This document shows, piece by piece, positions 9,139-18,771 of a DNA stretch of 64,000 bases. The DNA is taken from positions 434,001 through 498,000 of the forward strand of contig NZ_CP015283.1 of NCBI RefSeq assembly GCF_002094975.1. The letters are read 5' to 3'. Position numbers and translations under genes: made by a program. Under the pieces are notes generated by a model. It did no database searches. It was not told the DNA's origin and worked only from the letters and a program-made list of their open reading frames with translations. Each line of letters opens with the position of its first letter. Positions within the stretch are counted from its first letter, which is position 1. Source of the DNA: Streptococcus salivarius. GTDB lineage: Bacteria > Bacillota > Bacilli > Lactobacillales > Streptococcaceae.

Positions 9139-9495
9139 TTAGAATTTCAATCCGTTTTCACGAGCTGAGTCAGCCAAAGCTTTAACACGTCCGTGATAGA
9201 GATATCCACCGCGGTCAAACACCACTTCAGAAATACCTTTAGCTACTGCGCGTTCAGCAACAAGTTTACCGACAACAACGGCTTGTTCTGTTTTAGTTCC
9301 TTTAGAAACTTCTTTATCAAGAGTTGATGCACTTGCGAGCGTTACACCCGCTACGTCATCAATAACTTGAGCGTAGATGCCTGTATTAGAACGGAAAATG
9401 TTCAAACGTGGGCGATCAGCAGTTCCAGAGAGTTTTCCGCGAACGCGACGGTGACGTTTTTGGCGGAGTTTGTTTTTATCTGGTTTCGAAATCAC
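9139..9495 (-). CDS. rplR: 50S ribosomal protein L18
   Basis: Binds 5S rRNA together with L5. I place the start at a GTG at 9495 ([19 protein letters not shown] follows the initiator), giving the usual 118 aa. AGAGGTG lies about six bases upstream. A longer reading from the GTG at 9504 would place the start inside that ribosome binding site. [20 protein letters not shown] and [19 protein letters not shown] are characteristic. Confidence 0.95.
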   Translation of the reverse strand: MISKPDKNKLRQKRHRRVRGKLSGTADRPRLNIFRSNTGIYAQVIDDVAGVTLASASTLDKEVSKGTKTEQAVVVGKLVAERAVAKGISEVVFDRGGYLYHGRVKALADSARENGLKF

Positions 9496-9584
9496 AATTT
9501 TCACCTCTTAATTATAATGCTTGCTCATGAGAGCTTTTGGTAAAGAGACAATCCAAAAAGAATTGCCAAAAGGATAAAATCCTA

Positions 9585-10121
9585 TTATTTACCAGTTTTA
9601 CCTTCTTTACGACGTACGTATTCACCAACGTAACGGATACCTTTACCTTTGTAAGGTTCTGGTGAACGAAGGCTACGGATGTAAGCAGCTGTTTGACCAA
9701 CAACTTCTTTATTAATACCACTTACAACGATTGAAGTTGCAGATGGTACTTCAAAAGTAATACCTTCTGGAGCTTCAACTTCGTCTTGGTGAGATTTACC
9801 AACTGAAAGAACAAGTTTTTTTCCTTGGAGTTGCGCACGGTATCCGACACCGCGCATTTCAAGTTCTTTTTTGAAACCTTCAGAAACACCAACAACCATG
9901 TTGTTCAAGTTTGCACGTGAAGTACCGTGGATTGTTTTGTTTTCTTTTGAGTCGTTTGGACGGTGAAGTGTAACTTCGTTGCCTTCAACTTTGATTTCAA
10001 TGTTTTTGTTAAACTCACGAGTGAGTTCGCCTTTAGGTCCTTTAACAGTAACAACGTTATCGTTGTTTGTTACTTCAACACCAGCAGGCAAAGTAATAAC
10101 TTTATTACCAATACGTGACAT
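9585..10121 (-). CDS. rplF: 50S ribosomal protein L6
   Basis: Two-domain large-subunit protein near the sarcin-ricin loop. The start is at 10121 ([17 protein letters not shown], 178 aa), behind ACAGGAGAA; an upstream in-frame ATG lacks that support. [11 protein letters not shown] and [15 protein letters not shown] are diagnostic. A 126-bp gap separates it from rpsH and an 89-bp gap from rplR. Confidence 0.97.
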   Translation of the reverse strand: MSRIGNKVITLPAGVEVTNNDNVVTVKGPKGELTREFNKNIEIKVEGNEVTLHRPNDSKENKTIHGTSRANLNNMVVGVSEGFKKELEMRGVGYRAQLQGKKLVLSVGKSHQDEVEAPEGITFEVPSATSIVVSGINKEVVGQTAAYIRSLRSPEPYKGKGIRYVGEYVRRKEGKTGK

Positions 10122-10247
10122 AGTATTTAATTCTCCTGTTAGATTATCAAGCCACAAAGTGACTAGTTTTCACGGGGATGAGTCTCATCGAATATAATCA
10201 ATGAAACTCGCACAAATCATTTGAGATAGGTGCTTAGTATCAGCTTC

Positions 10248-10646
10248 TTACCAAACGTAAGCGATAACTTCTCCACCAACGTTCTTTTGACGAGCTTCTT
10301 TGTCAGTCAAAAGACCTTCTGAAGTAGAGATGATCGCGATTCCAAGTCCGTTAAGAACTTTAGGAACATCTTCACGTTTAGAGTAAACACGAAGACCTGG
10401 TTTTGAGATACGTTTCAAGTTAGTGATAACACGTTCACCGTTTTGTCCGTATTTCAAGAATACGCGGATGATACCTTGTTTGTCATCTTCGATAACTTCA
10501 ACGTTTTTTACGAAACCTTCACGTTTAAGGATTTCAGCGATACCTTTTTTAATGTTTGATGCAGGTACTTCAAGTACTTCGTGTTTAGCTTGGTTAGCGT
10601 TACGAATACGTGTCAAGAAATCTGCAATTGGGTCAGTCATAACCAT
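10248..10646 (-). CDS. rpsH: 30S ribosomal protein S8
   Basis: Central-domain 16S rRNA binder; in E. coli it is also the translational regulator of the spc operon. It is 132 aa, starting [56 protein letters not shown] is the conserved C-terminus. It is flanked by unusually long gaps on both sides (121 bp to rpsN, 126 bp to rplF). Confidence 0.98.
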   Translation of the reverse strand: MVMTDPIADFLTRIRNANQAKHEVLEVPASNIKKGIAEILKREGFVKNVEVIEDDKQGIIRVFLKYGQNGERVITNLKRISKPGLRVYSKREDVPKVLNGLGIAIISTSEGLLTDKEARQKNVGGEVIAYVW

Positions 10647-10767
10647 TTTATATTTTCTCCTCTTACTAGTAGTTTGAATAATTCACTTGCTAGTTAATGA
10701 TTGAGCTAGGCTCAGATTGTGTTTAATACATTCAAATTAGATAAACCAACTTGATTGTATCATGTTT

Positions 10768-10953
10768 TTACCAAGAAGCTTTGGTAACACCTGGAATTTG
10801 ACCTTTGTAAGCCAATTCACGGAAGCAAACACGGCAAAGTTTAAATTTGCGATAAACTGAGTGTGGACGTCCACAACGTTCGCAACGAGTGTAAGCTTGC
10901 GTAGAGAACTTCGCAGGGCGTTTGTTCTTAGCAATCATTGATTTTTTAGCCAA
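10768..10953 (-). CDS. rpsN: 30S ribosomal protein S14, zinc-binding type
   Basis: A 61-aa head protein of the small subunit. C24-C27 and C40-C43 form a zinc site, which marks the short zinc-dependent (type Z) form. The zinc-independent paralogue of about 89 aa, often induced by zinc starvation, is not in this window. It lies 17 bp after rplE. Confidence 0.97.
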   Translation of the reverse strand: MAKKSMIAKNKRPAKFSTQAYTRCERCGRPHSVYRKFKLCRVCFRELAYKGQIPGVTKASW

Positions 10954-10970
10954 TTTATTTACCTCCTAGA

Positions 10971-11513
10971 TTATTTTGCAAAAGGCATTCCAAGGCCTTT
11001 AAGCAATTCACGACCTTCTTCGTCAGTGTTAGCAGTAGTTACGATAACGATATCCATACCACGTACTTTATCAACATCGTCGAAGTTGATTTCTGGGAAG
11101 ATAAGTTGTTCTTTAACACCAAGTGTGTAGTTACCACGTCCATCAAATGATTTAGTTGGAACACCATGGAAGTCACGAACACGTGGAAGTGATACTGATA
11201 CCAATTTATCCAAGAATTCGTACATACGTTCACCACGAAGGGTAACTTTAGCACCGATCGCTACACCTTCACGAAGACGGAAGCCAGCGATTGATTTCTT
11301 AGCTTTAGTAATCAATGGTTTTTGACCTGAAATAAGTGCCAACTCAGCAGCAGCTTTTTCAAGAGTTTTAGCGTTGTTTACAGCTTCACCAACACCCATG
11401 TTGATAACGATTTTATCAACTTTTGGCACAGCCATAACTGAAGAATAGTTAAATTTTTCAGTCAAAGCTGGAATTACTTCGTTAGTGTATTTTTCTTTAA
11501 GACGGTTAGCCAT
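10971..11513 (-). CDS. rplE: 50S ribosomal protein L5
   Basis: Binds 5S rRNA and contacts P-site tRNA. It is 180 aa. [30 protein letters not shown] and [21 protein letters not shown] are conserved. It lies 26 bp after rplX. Confidence 0.98.
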   Translation of the reverse strand: MANRLKEKYTNEVIPALTEKFNYSSVMAVPKVDKIVINMGVGEAVNNAKTLEKAAAELALISGQKPLITKAKKSIAGFRLREGVAIGAKVTLRGERMYEFLDKLVSVSLPRVRDFHGVPTKSFDGRGNYTLGVKEQLIFPEINFDDVDKVRGMDIVIVTTANTDEEGRELLKGLGMPFAK

Positions 11514-11539
11514 TTAATACTTTCTCCTTTCCTTCGTGA

Positions 11540-11845
11540 TTAGTCAAGCACTTCGCCTGATTTTTTGTTGTAACGAACTTTTTTGCCGTCAACAACTTTG
11601 TAACCTACACGTCCAGCTACACCGTTCTTGTCAAGAACTTGAACGTTTGAAGCGTGGATTGGTGCTTCTTTTTCCACGATAGCACCTTGAGGGTTTTCAG
11701 CTGATGGTTTTTGGTGTTTTTTGATGATTGCAACACCTTCAACAACAACTTTGTTTACTTTTGGAAGAGCTTTAAGAACTACTGCTTCAGTTCCTTTGTC
11801 TTTACCAGCAATAACGCGAACTTTATCGCCTTTTTTTACAAACAT
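11540..11845 (-). CDS. rplX: 50S ribosomal protein L24
   Basis: Assembly-initiating large-subunit protein with a KOW fold near the tunnel exit. It is 101 aa. [21 protein letters not shown] is the KOW motif; [22 protein letters not shown] ends the protein. An 80-bp gap precedes it. Confidence 0.97.
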   Translation of the reverse strand: MFVKKGDKVRVIAGKDKGTEAVVLKALPKVNKVVVEGVAIIKKHQKPSAENPQGAIVEKEAPIHASNVQVLDKNGVAGRVGYKVVDGKKVRYNKKSGEVLD

Positions 11846-11925
11846 TTGAGTATTTCTCCTATTATTTCTTACGCCCTAATGGGCACCCTGACTATATCAG
11901 GGGACTAAGTTTGTGTTAATTCAGA

Positions 11926-12294
11926 TTAAAGTACTTCTGGCGCCAAAGATACGATACGCATGTATCCACCTTCACGCAATTCACGTGCAACAGGGCCAAA
12001 GATACGAGTTCCACGAGGAGTTTTGTCATCGCGGATGATTACTGCAGCGTTGTCATCAAACTTGATGTATGAACCGTCTGGACGGCGAGCACCAGTTTTT
12101 GTACGAACGATAACAGCTTTAACAACATCACCTTTTTTAACAGCTCCACCTGGTGTAGCTTGTTTAACAGTTGCAACGATAACGTCGCCGATGTTAGCGA
12201 ATTTACGTCCTGAACCACCAAGAACTTTGATAGTCAAGATTTCACGAGCACCGCTATTATCAGCAACTTTTAAGCGACTTTCTTGTTGAATCAT
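11926..12294 (-). CDS. rplN: 50S ribosomal protein L14
   Basis: Large-subunit protein at an inter-subunit bridge; in bacteria it is also the docking site of the silencing factor RsfS. It is 122 aa. [19 protein letters not shown] and the C-terminal [25 protein letters not shown] are diagnostic. It lies 24 bp after rpsQ. Confidence 0.98.
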   Translation of the reverse strand: MIQQESRLKVADNSGAREILTIKVLGGSGRKFANIGDVIVATVKQATPGGAVKKGDVVKAVIVRTKTGARRPDGSYIKFDDNAAVIIRDDKTPRGTRIFGPVARELREGGYMRIVSLAPEVL

Positions 12295-12318
12295 TTCAAT
12301 TGTCTCCTTTTAGTTTTA

Positions 12319-12579
12319 TTAGATAATAACAGCTTCTTCCACAACTTCTACAAGACGGAAGCGTTTTGTAGCTGAAAGTGGGCGAGTTTCCATGATACGA
12401 ACGATATCGCCTTCTTTAGCAACGTTGTTTTCATCATGTGCTTTGTATTTTTTAGAATAGTTGATACGTTTACCATAGACTGGGTGGTTACGTTTAGTTT
12501 CAACTACAACTGTGATTGTTTTATCCATCTTGTCAGATACTACGCGTCCAACAAGGGTTTTACGTTGATTACGTTCCAT
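12319..12579 (-). CDS. rpsQ: 30S ribosomal protein S17
   Basis: A primary 16S rRNA-binding OB-fold protein. It is 86 aa, with [19 protein letters not shown] and [39 protein letters not shown] follows. It lies 27 bp after rpmC. Confidence 0.97.
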
Positions 12580-12606
12580 TATTAGAATTGCTCCTTTCCC
12601 AATCTA

Positions 12607-12813
12607 TTATTTGATTTCAGATTGCACAGTTTTAACACGTGCAATTTGTTTTTTCACTTCGTTCAAACGGGCAGTTTGATCAAGTTGACCTGCTGCAGCT
12701 TGGAAACGAAGGTCGAAAAGTTCTTTCTTAAGTTCGTTTTCTTTTTTAGCAAGCTCTTCTTGAGACAAGCCACGAAGCTCAGCAACAAACTTTTTGATTT
12801 CTTCAAGTTTCAT
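12607..12813 (-). CDS. rpmC: 50S ribosomal protein L29
   Basis: A small helical protein at the tunnel exit, near the docking site for trigger factor and SRP. It is 68 aa, rich in Lys and Glu. [23 protein letters not shown] is the conserved helical hairpin. It lies 9 bp after rplP. Confidence 0.96.
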   Translation of the reverse strand: MKLEEIKKFVAELRGLSQEELAKKENELKKELFDLRFQAAAGQLDQTARLNEVKKQIARVKTVQSEIK

Positions 12814-12822
12814 GTCTTCTCC

Positions 12823-13236
12823 TTATTCTGCTTCACGTTTCACGAATTTACATTTAACTGGCAATTTGTGGCTAGCAAGACGAAGCGCTTCACGTGCAAC
12901 TTCTTCAGAAACACCTGCGATTTCGAACATTACTTTACCACGTTTAACTGGTGCTACCCAACCTTCAGGTGCCCCTTTACCAGAACCCATACGTACACCG
13001 ATAGCTTTAGCAGTGTATGATTTGTGTGGGAAGATCTTGATCCAAACCTTACCACCACGTTTCATGTAACGAGTCATGGCAATACGAGCGGCCTCGATTT
13101 GACGGTTTGTGATCCAGTGGCTAGTTGTAGCTTGAAGACCGTATTCACCGAATGATACTTCTTTACCACCTTTAGCCTCACCGCGCATTTTTCCACGGAA
13201 TTCACGACGGTGTTTAACACGTTTAGGTACTAACAT
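12823..13236 (-). CDS. rplP: 50S ribosomal protein L16
   Basis: Large-subunit protein that positions the A-site tRNA elbow. It is 137 aa. [47 protein letters not shown] and [19 protein letters not shown] are diagnostic. It lies 3 bp after the rpsC stop, so the two are probably translationally coupled. Confidence 0.98.
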   Translation of the reverse strand: MLVPKRVKHRREFRGKMRGEAKGGKEVSFGEYGLQATTSHWITNRQIEAARIAMTRYMKRGGKVWIKIFPHKSYTAKAIGVRMGSGKGAPEGWVAPVKRGKVMFEIAGVSEEVAREALRLASHKLPVKCKFVKREAE

Positions 13237-13239
13237 TTG

Positions 13240-13893
13240 TTATTTGCCTCCTTTAGTGTTTTTACGAGCTGGAAGAACTTCTCCACGGTAGATCCAAACT
13301 TTAACACCAAGTTTACCGTAAGTTGTGTCAGCTTCTTCCCAAGCGTAATCGATATCAGCGCGAAGTGTGTGAAGTGGAACTGTACCTTCAGAGTATCCTT
13401 CTGCACGGGCGATATCTGCACCGTTCAAACGACCTGATACTTGAGTTTTGATTCCTTTAGCTCCAGCACGCATTGCACGTTGGATAGCTTGTTTTTGTGC
13501 ACGACGGAAAGCAACACGTTGCTCAAGTTGGCGAGCAATTGTTTCACCAACAAGGTGAGCGTCCAAATCAGGTTTCTTGATTTCAACGATGTTGATGTGT
13601 ACTTGTTTTCCAGTCAATTTGTTAAGTTGAGCGCGAAGTGCGTCAACGTTTGATCCACCTTTACCGATAACCATACCTGGTTTAGCAGTGTGAAGTGAAA
13701 CAATAACTTTGTTTACAGCACGTTCAATTTCAATAGTTGAAACTGAAGCGTCTGCAAGTTCTTTTTGAATGAATTTGCGGATTGCCAAATCTTCGTGAAG
13801 GTAATCTGCGTATTCTTTTTCAGCATACCATTTCGCATCCCAGTCACGGATGATCCCGACACGCATACCAATTGGATGTACTTTTTGACCCAC
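13240..13893 (-). CDS. rpsC: 30S ribosomal protein S3
   Basis: mRNA-entry protein of the small subunit. It is 217 aa with an N-terminal KH domain ([20 protein letters not shown] around residues 78-97). The C-terminal domain includes [31 protein letters not shown]. It lies 12 bp after rplV. Confidence 0.98.
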   Translation of the reverse strand: MGQKVHPIGMRVGIIRDWDAKWYAEKEYADYLHEDLAIRKFIQKELADASVSTIEIERAVNKVIVSLHTAKPGMVIGKGGSNVDALRAQLNKLTGKQVHINIVEIKKPDLDAHLVGETIARQLEQRVAFRRAQKQAIQRAMRAGAKGIKTQVSGRLNGADIARAEGYSEGTVPLHTLRADIDYAWEEADTTYGKLGVKVWIYRGEVLPARKNTKGGK

Positions 13894-13905
13894 GAGTTTA
13901 CCTCC

Positions 13906-14250
13906 TTATTTTTCTGACACAACTACTGTTACGTGAGTTGTGCGTTTGTTGATTGGTGAAGCTGAACCTTTCGCACGTGGACGGAAACGTTTCATTGTTG
14001 GTCCTTCGTTTGCGAATGTTTCAGATACTACCAAGTTAGCTTTTTCCAAACCAAAGTTGTTTTCTGCGTTAGCGATAGCAGAGTTAAGAGTTTTCTCAAC
14101 AATGCGTGCTGCTTTGTTTGGAGTGAATTTCAAGATTGCGATTGCATCAGCAACGTTCTTACCACGGATAAGATCAAGAACAAGACGTGTTTTACGAGGT
14201 GAAACACGCACTGTACGAGCCATTGCTTTAGCTGAAGTAATTTCTGCCAT
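13906..14250 (-). CDS. rplV: 50S ribosomal protein L22
   Basis: Its long hairpin lines the exit tunnel near the macrolide-binding region. It is 114 aa. [18 protein letters not shown] and [22 protein letters not shown] are conserved; the second is the tunnel loop, with no obvious insertion. It lies 15 bp after rpsS. Confidence 0.98.
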   Translation of the reverse strand: MAEITSAKAMARTVRVSPRKTRLVLDLIRGKNVADAIAILKFTPNKAARIVEKTLNSAIANAENNFGLEKANLVVSETFANEGPTMKRFRPRAKGSASPINKRTTHVTVVVSEK

Positions 14251-14265
14251 TGTGTCCTCCTCCTA

Positions 14266-14544
14266 TTAACGACGTGTTTTCTTATCGTCAGCTGCGTGAC
14301 CTTTGTAAGTACGAGTTGGTGCAAATTCACCAAGTTTGTGACCTACCATGTCTTCTTGGATGTAAACAGGAACGTGTTTACGTCCATCATAAACTGCGAT
14401 AGTGTATCCGATGAAACTTGGGAAAATCGTTGAACGACGTGACCAAGTTTTAATTACTTTTTTCTTTTCGTCATTTGCTTGAGCTTCAACTTTTTTCATC
14501 AAATGCTCATCGACGAAAGGTCCTTTTTTAAGACTACGTCCCAT
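14266..14544 (-). CDS. rpsS: 30S ribosomal protein S19
   Basis: Head protein of the small subunit, partner of S13. It is 92 aa: [37 protein letters not shown] and [21 protein letters not shown]. It lies 93 bp after rplB. Confidence 0.98.
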
Positions 14545-14637
14545 TTTGTAGTTTTCTCCTTTAAATTGAATGTACCACAGCGGCTTGCACTAAGAAGTGC
14601 TACCGAGTTGGCGGATGCTATGTGCTAAGCGACTAAA

Positions 14638-15471
14638 TTATTTTTCGTTACGACGACGAACGATAAGTTTGTCAGATTTAGCTTTCTTGTTACGAGTTTT
14701 AAGACCAAGCGCAGGTTTACCCCATGGAGTAGATGGCGCTTTACGTCCAACTGGTGCTTTACCTTCACCACCACCGTGTGGGTGATCGTTAGGGTTCATT
14801 ACAGAACCACGAACTGTTGGGCGAATACCTTTCCAGCGATTACGGCCGGCTTTACCAAGGTTGATAAGTGATTGTTGTTCGTTACCTACAGTACCGATAG
14901 TTGCACGACATGTACCAAGAACCATACGAACTTCGCCTGATTGAAGACGAACAAGTACGTATTTACCTTCTTGACCCAAAACTTGAGCAGAAGCACCAGC
15001 GGCACGGATAAGTTCAGCACCTTTACCTGGTTGAAGCTCAATGTTGTGGATAACTGTACCAACTGGGATGTTTGCAAGTGGAAGAGCGTTACCAATCTTG
15101 ATATCCGCATCTGGACCTGAAACGATACGTTGACCTACTTCAAGACCTTTAGGTGCGATGATGTAAGCTTTAACACCGTCAGTGTAGTGTACAAGAGCGA
15201 TGTTTGCAGTACGGTTTGGATCATACTCAATTGTTTTAACAACTGCTTCAACGCCATCTTTGTTACGTTTGAAGTCAATCAAACGGTAGTGACGTTTGTG
15301 TCCGCCACCTTGGTGACGTACAGTGATACGACCGTTGTTGTTACGACCAGCTTTGTTCTTAAGAGAAACAAGCAATGATTTTTCAGGAGTGCTTGTAGTG
15401 ATTTCTGCGAAATCCAAAGAAGTCATGTTACGACGGCCATTTGTCGTTGGTTTATAAACTTTAATACCCAC
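14638..15471 (-). CDS. rplB: 50S ribosomal protein L2
   Basis: Large-subunit protein close to the peptidyl-transferase centre. It is 277 aa. [20 protein letters not shown] lies near residue 40. The C-terminal [17 protein letters not shown] contains the highly conserved His implicated in peptidyl transfer. It lies 17 bp after rplW. Confidence 0.99.
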   Translation of the reverse strand: MGIKVYKPTTNGRRNMTSLDFAEITTSTPEKSLLVSLKNKAGRNNNGRITVRHQGGGHKRHYRLIDFKRNKDGVEAVVKTIEYDPNRTANIALVHYTDGVKAYIIAPKGLEVGQRIVSGPDADIKIGNALPLANIPVGTVIHNIELQPGKGAELIRAAGASAQVLGQEGKYVLVRLQSGEVRMVLGTCRATIGTVGNEQQSLINLGKAGRNRWKGIRPTVRGSVMNPNDHPHGGGEGKAPVGRKAPSTPWGKPALGLKTRNKKAKSDKLIVRRRNEK

Positions 15472-15488
15472 GTTAATTTCTCCTTTGA

Positions 15489-15785
15489 TTATTCAGCTTC
15501 AGCTGCAAACAACTCGATTGCTTTAGAATCAGCTGTAAGAGTGATGATAGCTTTTTTAGTTTTTGAAGTGAAACCAGTGTAACGTCCAACACGTTTTTGT
15601 TTTGGTTTAACAGTTACAGTGTTCACGCTAGCAACTTTAACACCTTCAAATGCAGCTTCAACTGCTTGTTTGATCAAGAGTTTGTGTGCACGTGTATCAA
15701 CTTCGAAAGTGTATTTTCCTGCTTCAAGAGCAATCATAGATTTCTCAGTGATAACAGGTTTTTTGATTACGTCATACAAATTCAT
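15489..15785 (-). CDS. rplW: 50S ribosomal protein L23
   Basis: Tunnel-exit protein that is the docking site for trigger factor and SRP. It is 98 aa: [17 protein letters not shown], then [19 protein letters not shown]. Its start codon overlaps the rplD stop by one base, so translation is probably coupled. Confidence 0.97.
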   Translation of the reverse strand: MNLYDVIKKPVITEKSMIALEAGKYTFEVDTRAHKLLIKQAVEAAFEGVKVASVNTVTVKPKQKRVGRYTGFTSKTKKAIITLTADSKAIELFAAEAE

Positions 15786-16408
15786 TATGCAAGAACCTCC
15801 TCGATTGATGAGATAGCTTCTTTAGTAACAAGAAGTTTATCTGCGTTTACGATGTCAAGTACACTTGCAGTTGCAGGAGTTGCAACAGTTACGTTTGCAA
15901 GGTTACGTGCTGAAAGTTCAGCGAATTTGTTTCCTTCTTCAACGATAACAAGTACTTTAGAATCGATGCTAAGAGCTGAAAGAACGTTTGCGAATTCAGC
16001 AGTTTTTGGAGCTGCAAATGAAAGAGCTTCAACTGCTACAAATTTATCTTCTGCAACTTTAGCTGAGTAAACAGATTTCAATGCAAGGCGACGAACTTTT
16101 TGTGGAAGTTTGTATCCGTAAGAACGTGGAGTTGGTCCGAAGACAACACCACCACCACGCCATTGTGGTGAGCGGATAGAACCTTGACGAGCACGTCCAG
16201 TTCCTTTTTGACGCCATGGTTTACGTCCACCACCTGATACTGCTGAACGGTTTTTAACCGCGTGAGTACCTTGGCGAAGGCTAGCACGTTGGCTGATTAC
16301 GACATCAAATACTACTGATTCGTTTGGTTCGATACCGAAGATAGCGTCGTTAAGCTCAACTGTGCTAACTTCTTTACCAGTTTGGTCAAATAGTTTTACG
16401 TTTGCCAT
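15785..16408 (-). CDS. rplD: 50S ribosomal protein L4
   Basis: Tunnel protein; in E. coli it is also the repressor of the S10 operon. It is 207 aa. The extended loop [22 protein letters not shown] is at about residues 53-74. It shares one base with the rplW start. Whether L4 autoregulates in streptococci cannot be read from sequence. Confidence 0.98.
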   Translation of the reverse strand: MANVKLFDQTGKEVSTVELNDAIFGIEPNESVVFDVVISQRASLRQGTHAVKNRSAVSGGGRKPWRQKGTGRARQGSIRSPQWRGGGVVFGPTPRSYGYKLPQKVRRLALKSVYSAKVAEDKFVAVEALSFAAPKTAEFANVLSALSIDSKVLVIVEEGNKFAELSARNLANVTVATPATASVLDIVNADKLLVTKEAISSIEEVLA

Positions 16409-16432
16409 TTTTAACTGATTTCTCCTTTCTTA

Positions 16433-17059
16433 TTATTTAGCAGCTTTAACTGCTGATTTGATAGTGATAAGAGATTTCTTAGCACCTGGTACGTTACCTT
16501 TGATAAGGATAACGTTTTTCTCTGGGATAACTTGTACAACTTCAAGGTTTTGAATTGTCACACGGTTGCCACCCATACGTCCTGCCAAGTGTTTATTTTT
16601 GAAAACACGGTTAGGCGCAACAGGTCCCATTGAACCTGGACGACGGTGGTAACGAGAACCGTGAGCCATAGGTCCGCGTGATTGACCGTGGCGTTTGATA
16701 ACACCTTGGAAACCTTTACCTTTTGAAGTACCAGTTACGTCAACAACATCTCCAGCTTCGAATGTGTCAACAGTGATTTCTGATCCAACTTCCAAGCCTT
16801 CAATGTTTTTGAATTCACGAATGAAGCGCTTAGGAGCTGTGTTAGCTTTCGCTACGTGGCCTTTGGCAGGTTTGTTGCTCAATACTTCGCGTTTGTCGTC
16901 AAAACCAACTTGAACTGCTTCGTAACCGTCTGTTTCAACAGTTTTAACTTGAAGCACAACGTTTGGAGTAGCTTCGATGACAGTAACAGGGATAAATTCA
17001 CCTGCTTCAGTGAAGATTTGAGTCATTCCCACTTTTTTCCCTAAGATTCCTTTTGTCAT
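16433..17059 (-). CDS. rplC: 50S ribosomal protein L3
   Basis: Early-assembly large-subunit protein whose loop reaches the peptidyl-transferase centre. It is 208 aa: [20 protein letters not shown], then [11 protein letters not shown] and HRRPGSMG. A 114-bp gap with a short tandem repeat separates it from rpsJ. Confidence 0.98.
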   Translation of the reverse strand: MTKGILGKKVGMTQIFTEAGEFIPVTVIEATPNVVLQVKTVETDGYEAVQVGFDDKREVLSNKPAKGHVAKANTAPKRFIREFKNIEGLEVGSEITVDTFEAGDVVDVTGTSKGKGFQGVIKRHGQSRGPMAHGSRYHRRPGSMGPVAPNRVFKNKHLAGRMGGNRVTIQNLEVVQVIPEKNVILIKGNVPGAKKSLITIKSAVKAAK

Positions 17060-17088
17060 GAGAAAATATTTCCTTTACTTTATTGTTT

Positions 17089-17157
17089 TTTCAAAAAGTT
17101 TTTTATGAGCGTTTTTTATGCTCAAAAAAGTTTTTAACGAGCGTTTTTTATGCTCAA
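17089..17157. repeat. 32-bp tandem duplication between rpsJ and rplC
   Basis: The 19-mer GAGCGTTTTTTATGCTCAA occurs at 17107-17125 and again at 17139-17157, exactly 32 bp apart, with similar AAAAAGTTTTT spacers. Each copy can form a small GAGC/GCTC hairpin. It lies in the transcribed gap after rpsJ on the minus strand. Confidence 0.75.
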
Positions 17158-17173
17158 TGAATCAAGCTTTTAA

Positions 17174-17482
17174 TTAAAGTTTGATTTCTACGTTCACACC
17201 ACTTGGAAGATCAAGTTTCATCAAAGCGTCAACTGTTTTTTGAGTTGGGTTGATGATGTCGATAAGACGTTTGTGTGTACGCATTTCAAATTGTTCGCGA
17301 GAATCTTTATATTTGTGAGTCGCACGAATAATTGTGTAGAGACTACGTTCAGTTGGAAGTGGAACTGGCCCAGCAACTGTCGCACCTGTGCGAGTTGCAG
17401 TTTCTACGATTTTTTCAGCCGCTGTATCAAGCGTACGGTGTTCGTAAGCTTTCAAACGGATACGAATTTTTTTGTTTGCCAT
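17174..17482 (-). CDS. rpsJ: 30S ribosomal protein S10
   Basis: First gene of the superoperon; S10 is also NusE, which bridges ribosome and RNA polymerase through NusG/NusB. It is 102 aa: [25 protein letters not shown], and [33 protein letters not shown]. It is preceded by a strong promoter and a leader of about 130 nt. Confidence 0.98.
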   Translation of the reverse strand: MANKKIRIRLKAYEHRTLDTAAEKIVETATRTGATVAGPVPLPTERSLYTIIRATHKYKDSREQFEMRTHKRLIDIINPTQKTVDALMKLDLPSGVNVEIKL

Positions 17483-17610
17483 TTTTTCTCCTCTTTCGTC
17501 TATTTAAGATAATAGGCTAGCTCCTCAAGAAAACCAACACGGATTGCGTGGCAGTGCAACCAGGCGTGTCGCAACCTCTTGTATCATAGCTAAGCGCTGT
17601 ATTTACAGCA
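17483..17610 (-). promoter_or_regulatory. Structured leader of the S10 operon
   Basis: About 130 nt of untranslated leader precede rpsJ. A GCTGTA/TACAGC hairpin lies close to the transcription start. An ACACG/CGTGT pair encloses a GC-rich segment in mid-leader. It could carry ribosomal-protein feedback control, but no known leader family was recognised and no terminator is visible. Confidence 0.4.
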
Positions 17611-17617
17611 CCATAAT

Positions 17618-17646
17618 ATAATAACAAAAGAACCTACTCATTGCAA
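17618..17646 (-). promoter_or_regulatory. Promoter of the S10-spc-alpha superoperon
   Basis: TTGCAA (17641-17646) and TATTAT (17618-17623) are 17 bp apart on the minus strand, followed by the rpsJ leader. A terminator for ruvB lies just upstream, so the superoperon is insulated from it. Confidence 0.75.
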
Positions 17647-17696
17647 GGGATTTTTAAAGTTTTTTTCTTTTTCTTTATTTTCTTTTTTGACTAAAC

Positions 17697-17720
17697 AAAA
17701 AATCCACCTTAGATGGATTT
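17697..17720 (-). terminator. Terminator of ruvB
   Basis: AAAAAATCCA and TGGATTTTTT form a hairpin five bases after the ruvB stop. On the minus strand it ends in a T-run. Confidence 0.8.
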
Positions 17721-17724
17721 TTTA

Positions 17725-18726
17725 TCAACTTTCTTGAGTGTAGTCGTACCCCATGTGTTCATAGGCTTTAACCGTTGCAACACGACCTGTTCGTGTTCGC
17801 ATAATAAATCCCTTTTGAATTAGATAGGGTTCATACATATCTTCTACCGTTTCTCGCTCTTCAGCAATATTAACTGACAAGGTACCTAGACCAACTGGTC
17901 CCCCACCATACATTTCAATCATGGTGCGGAGAATTTTTTGATCGACATAATCTAGTCCTTCATGGTCCACATCCAACATAGTCAACGCCTTGTCTGCAAT
18001 CTTATCATCAATGATGCCATCACCCATGATTTGTGCATAGTCTCTCACGCGCTTAAGTAGGCGGTTAGCAATACGAGGCGTCCCACGGCTACGACGTGCT
18101 AGCTCTAGAGCAGCTTCAGGTGTTATAGTCATGTCAAAGATTTCTGAAGTACGTTCTATGATTTCCTTCAAATCTGGTAACTCATAATATTCCATATGAC
18201 CATTAATTCCAAAACGAGCCCTCAATGGATTTGACAACATACCTGCTCGTGTAGTTGCACCTACTAATGTGAACGGTGGTAACTCTAGGTGGACACTACG
18301 ACTTGTTTCGCCCGCACCAATCATGATATCGATGTAGTAATCTTCCATAGCACTATAAAGAACTTCTTCAACTGCCATAGGCATCCGGTGAATCTCATCA
18401 ATAAATAAGATATCACCCGGCTCCAAGTCATTGAGTATGGCAACTAAATCACCAGCCTTTTCAATTGCTGGCCCAGACGTCTGCTTTAAATTGACGCCCA
18501 TCTCATTAGCTATCACAAAAGCCATAGTTGTTTTCCCCAAACCTGGAGGACCAAACAAAAGAGTATGATCTAGGGCTTCATCACGAAGTTTAGCTGCCTC
18601 TATAAAAATCTTTAATTGGTCTTTAACCTTATCTTGACCAATATATTCCTTAAAGTACTGAGGACGAAGGGTACGCTCAACATACTCTTCATCTCCTAGT
18701 AAATCATTATCTAATATTCTTGCCAT
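17725..18726 (-). CDS. ruvB: Holliday junction branch migration helicase RuvB
   Basis: AAA+ motor that works with RuvA to drive branch migration in recombinational repair. It is 333 aa. Walker A GPPGLGKT is at 59-66, Walker B is ILFIDEIHR, and the sensor is [11 protein letters not shown] winged-helix C-terminus includes [12 protein letters not shown]. The ATG at 18726 matches the conserved N-terminus MARILDN. No ribosome binding site precedes it, and the promoter places transcription start at the ATG itself, so the mRNA is probably leaderless. An IS30 copy lies immediately upstream of its -35. Confidence 0.97.
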   Translation of the reverse strand: MARILDNDLLGDEEYVERTLRPQYFKEYIGQDKVKDQLKIFIEAAKLRDEALDHTLLFGPPGLGKTTMAFVIANEMGVNLKQTSGPAIEKAGDLVAILNDLEPGDILFIDEIHRMPMAVEEVLYSAMEDYYIDIMIGAGETSRSVHLELPPFTLVGATTRAGMLSNPLRARFGINGHMEYYELPDLKEIIERTSEIFDMTITPEAALELARRSRGTPRIANRLLKRVRDYAQIMGDGIIDDKIADKALTMLDVDHEGLDYVDQKILRTMIEMYGGGPVGLGTLSVNIAEERETVEDMYEPYLIQKGFIMRTRTGRVATVKAYEHMGYDYTQES

Positions 18727-18732
18727 AGGCTT

Positions 18733-18762
18733 ATTTTATCACAAAACAAAAAATGCAGTCAA
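18733..18762 (-). promoter_or_regulatory. Promoter of ruvB, predicting a leaderless mRNA
   Basis: TTGACT (18757-18762), an 18-bp spacer and TAAAAT (18733-18738). Only six bases separate the -10 from the ATG. The end of IS30 copy 2 is 10 bp upstream of the -35, so the promoter survived insertion. Confidence 0.7.
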
Positions 18763-18771
18763 AATTTGTCC

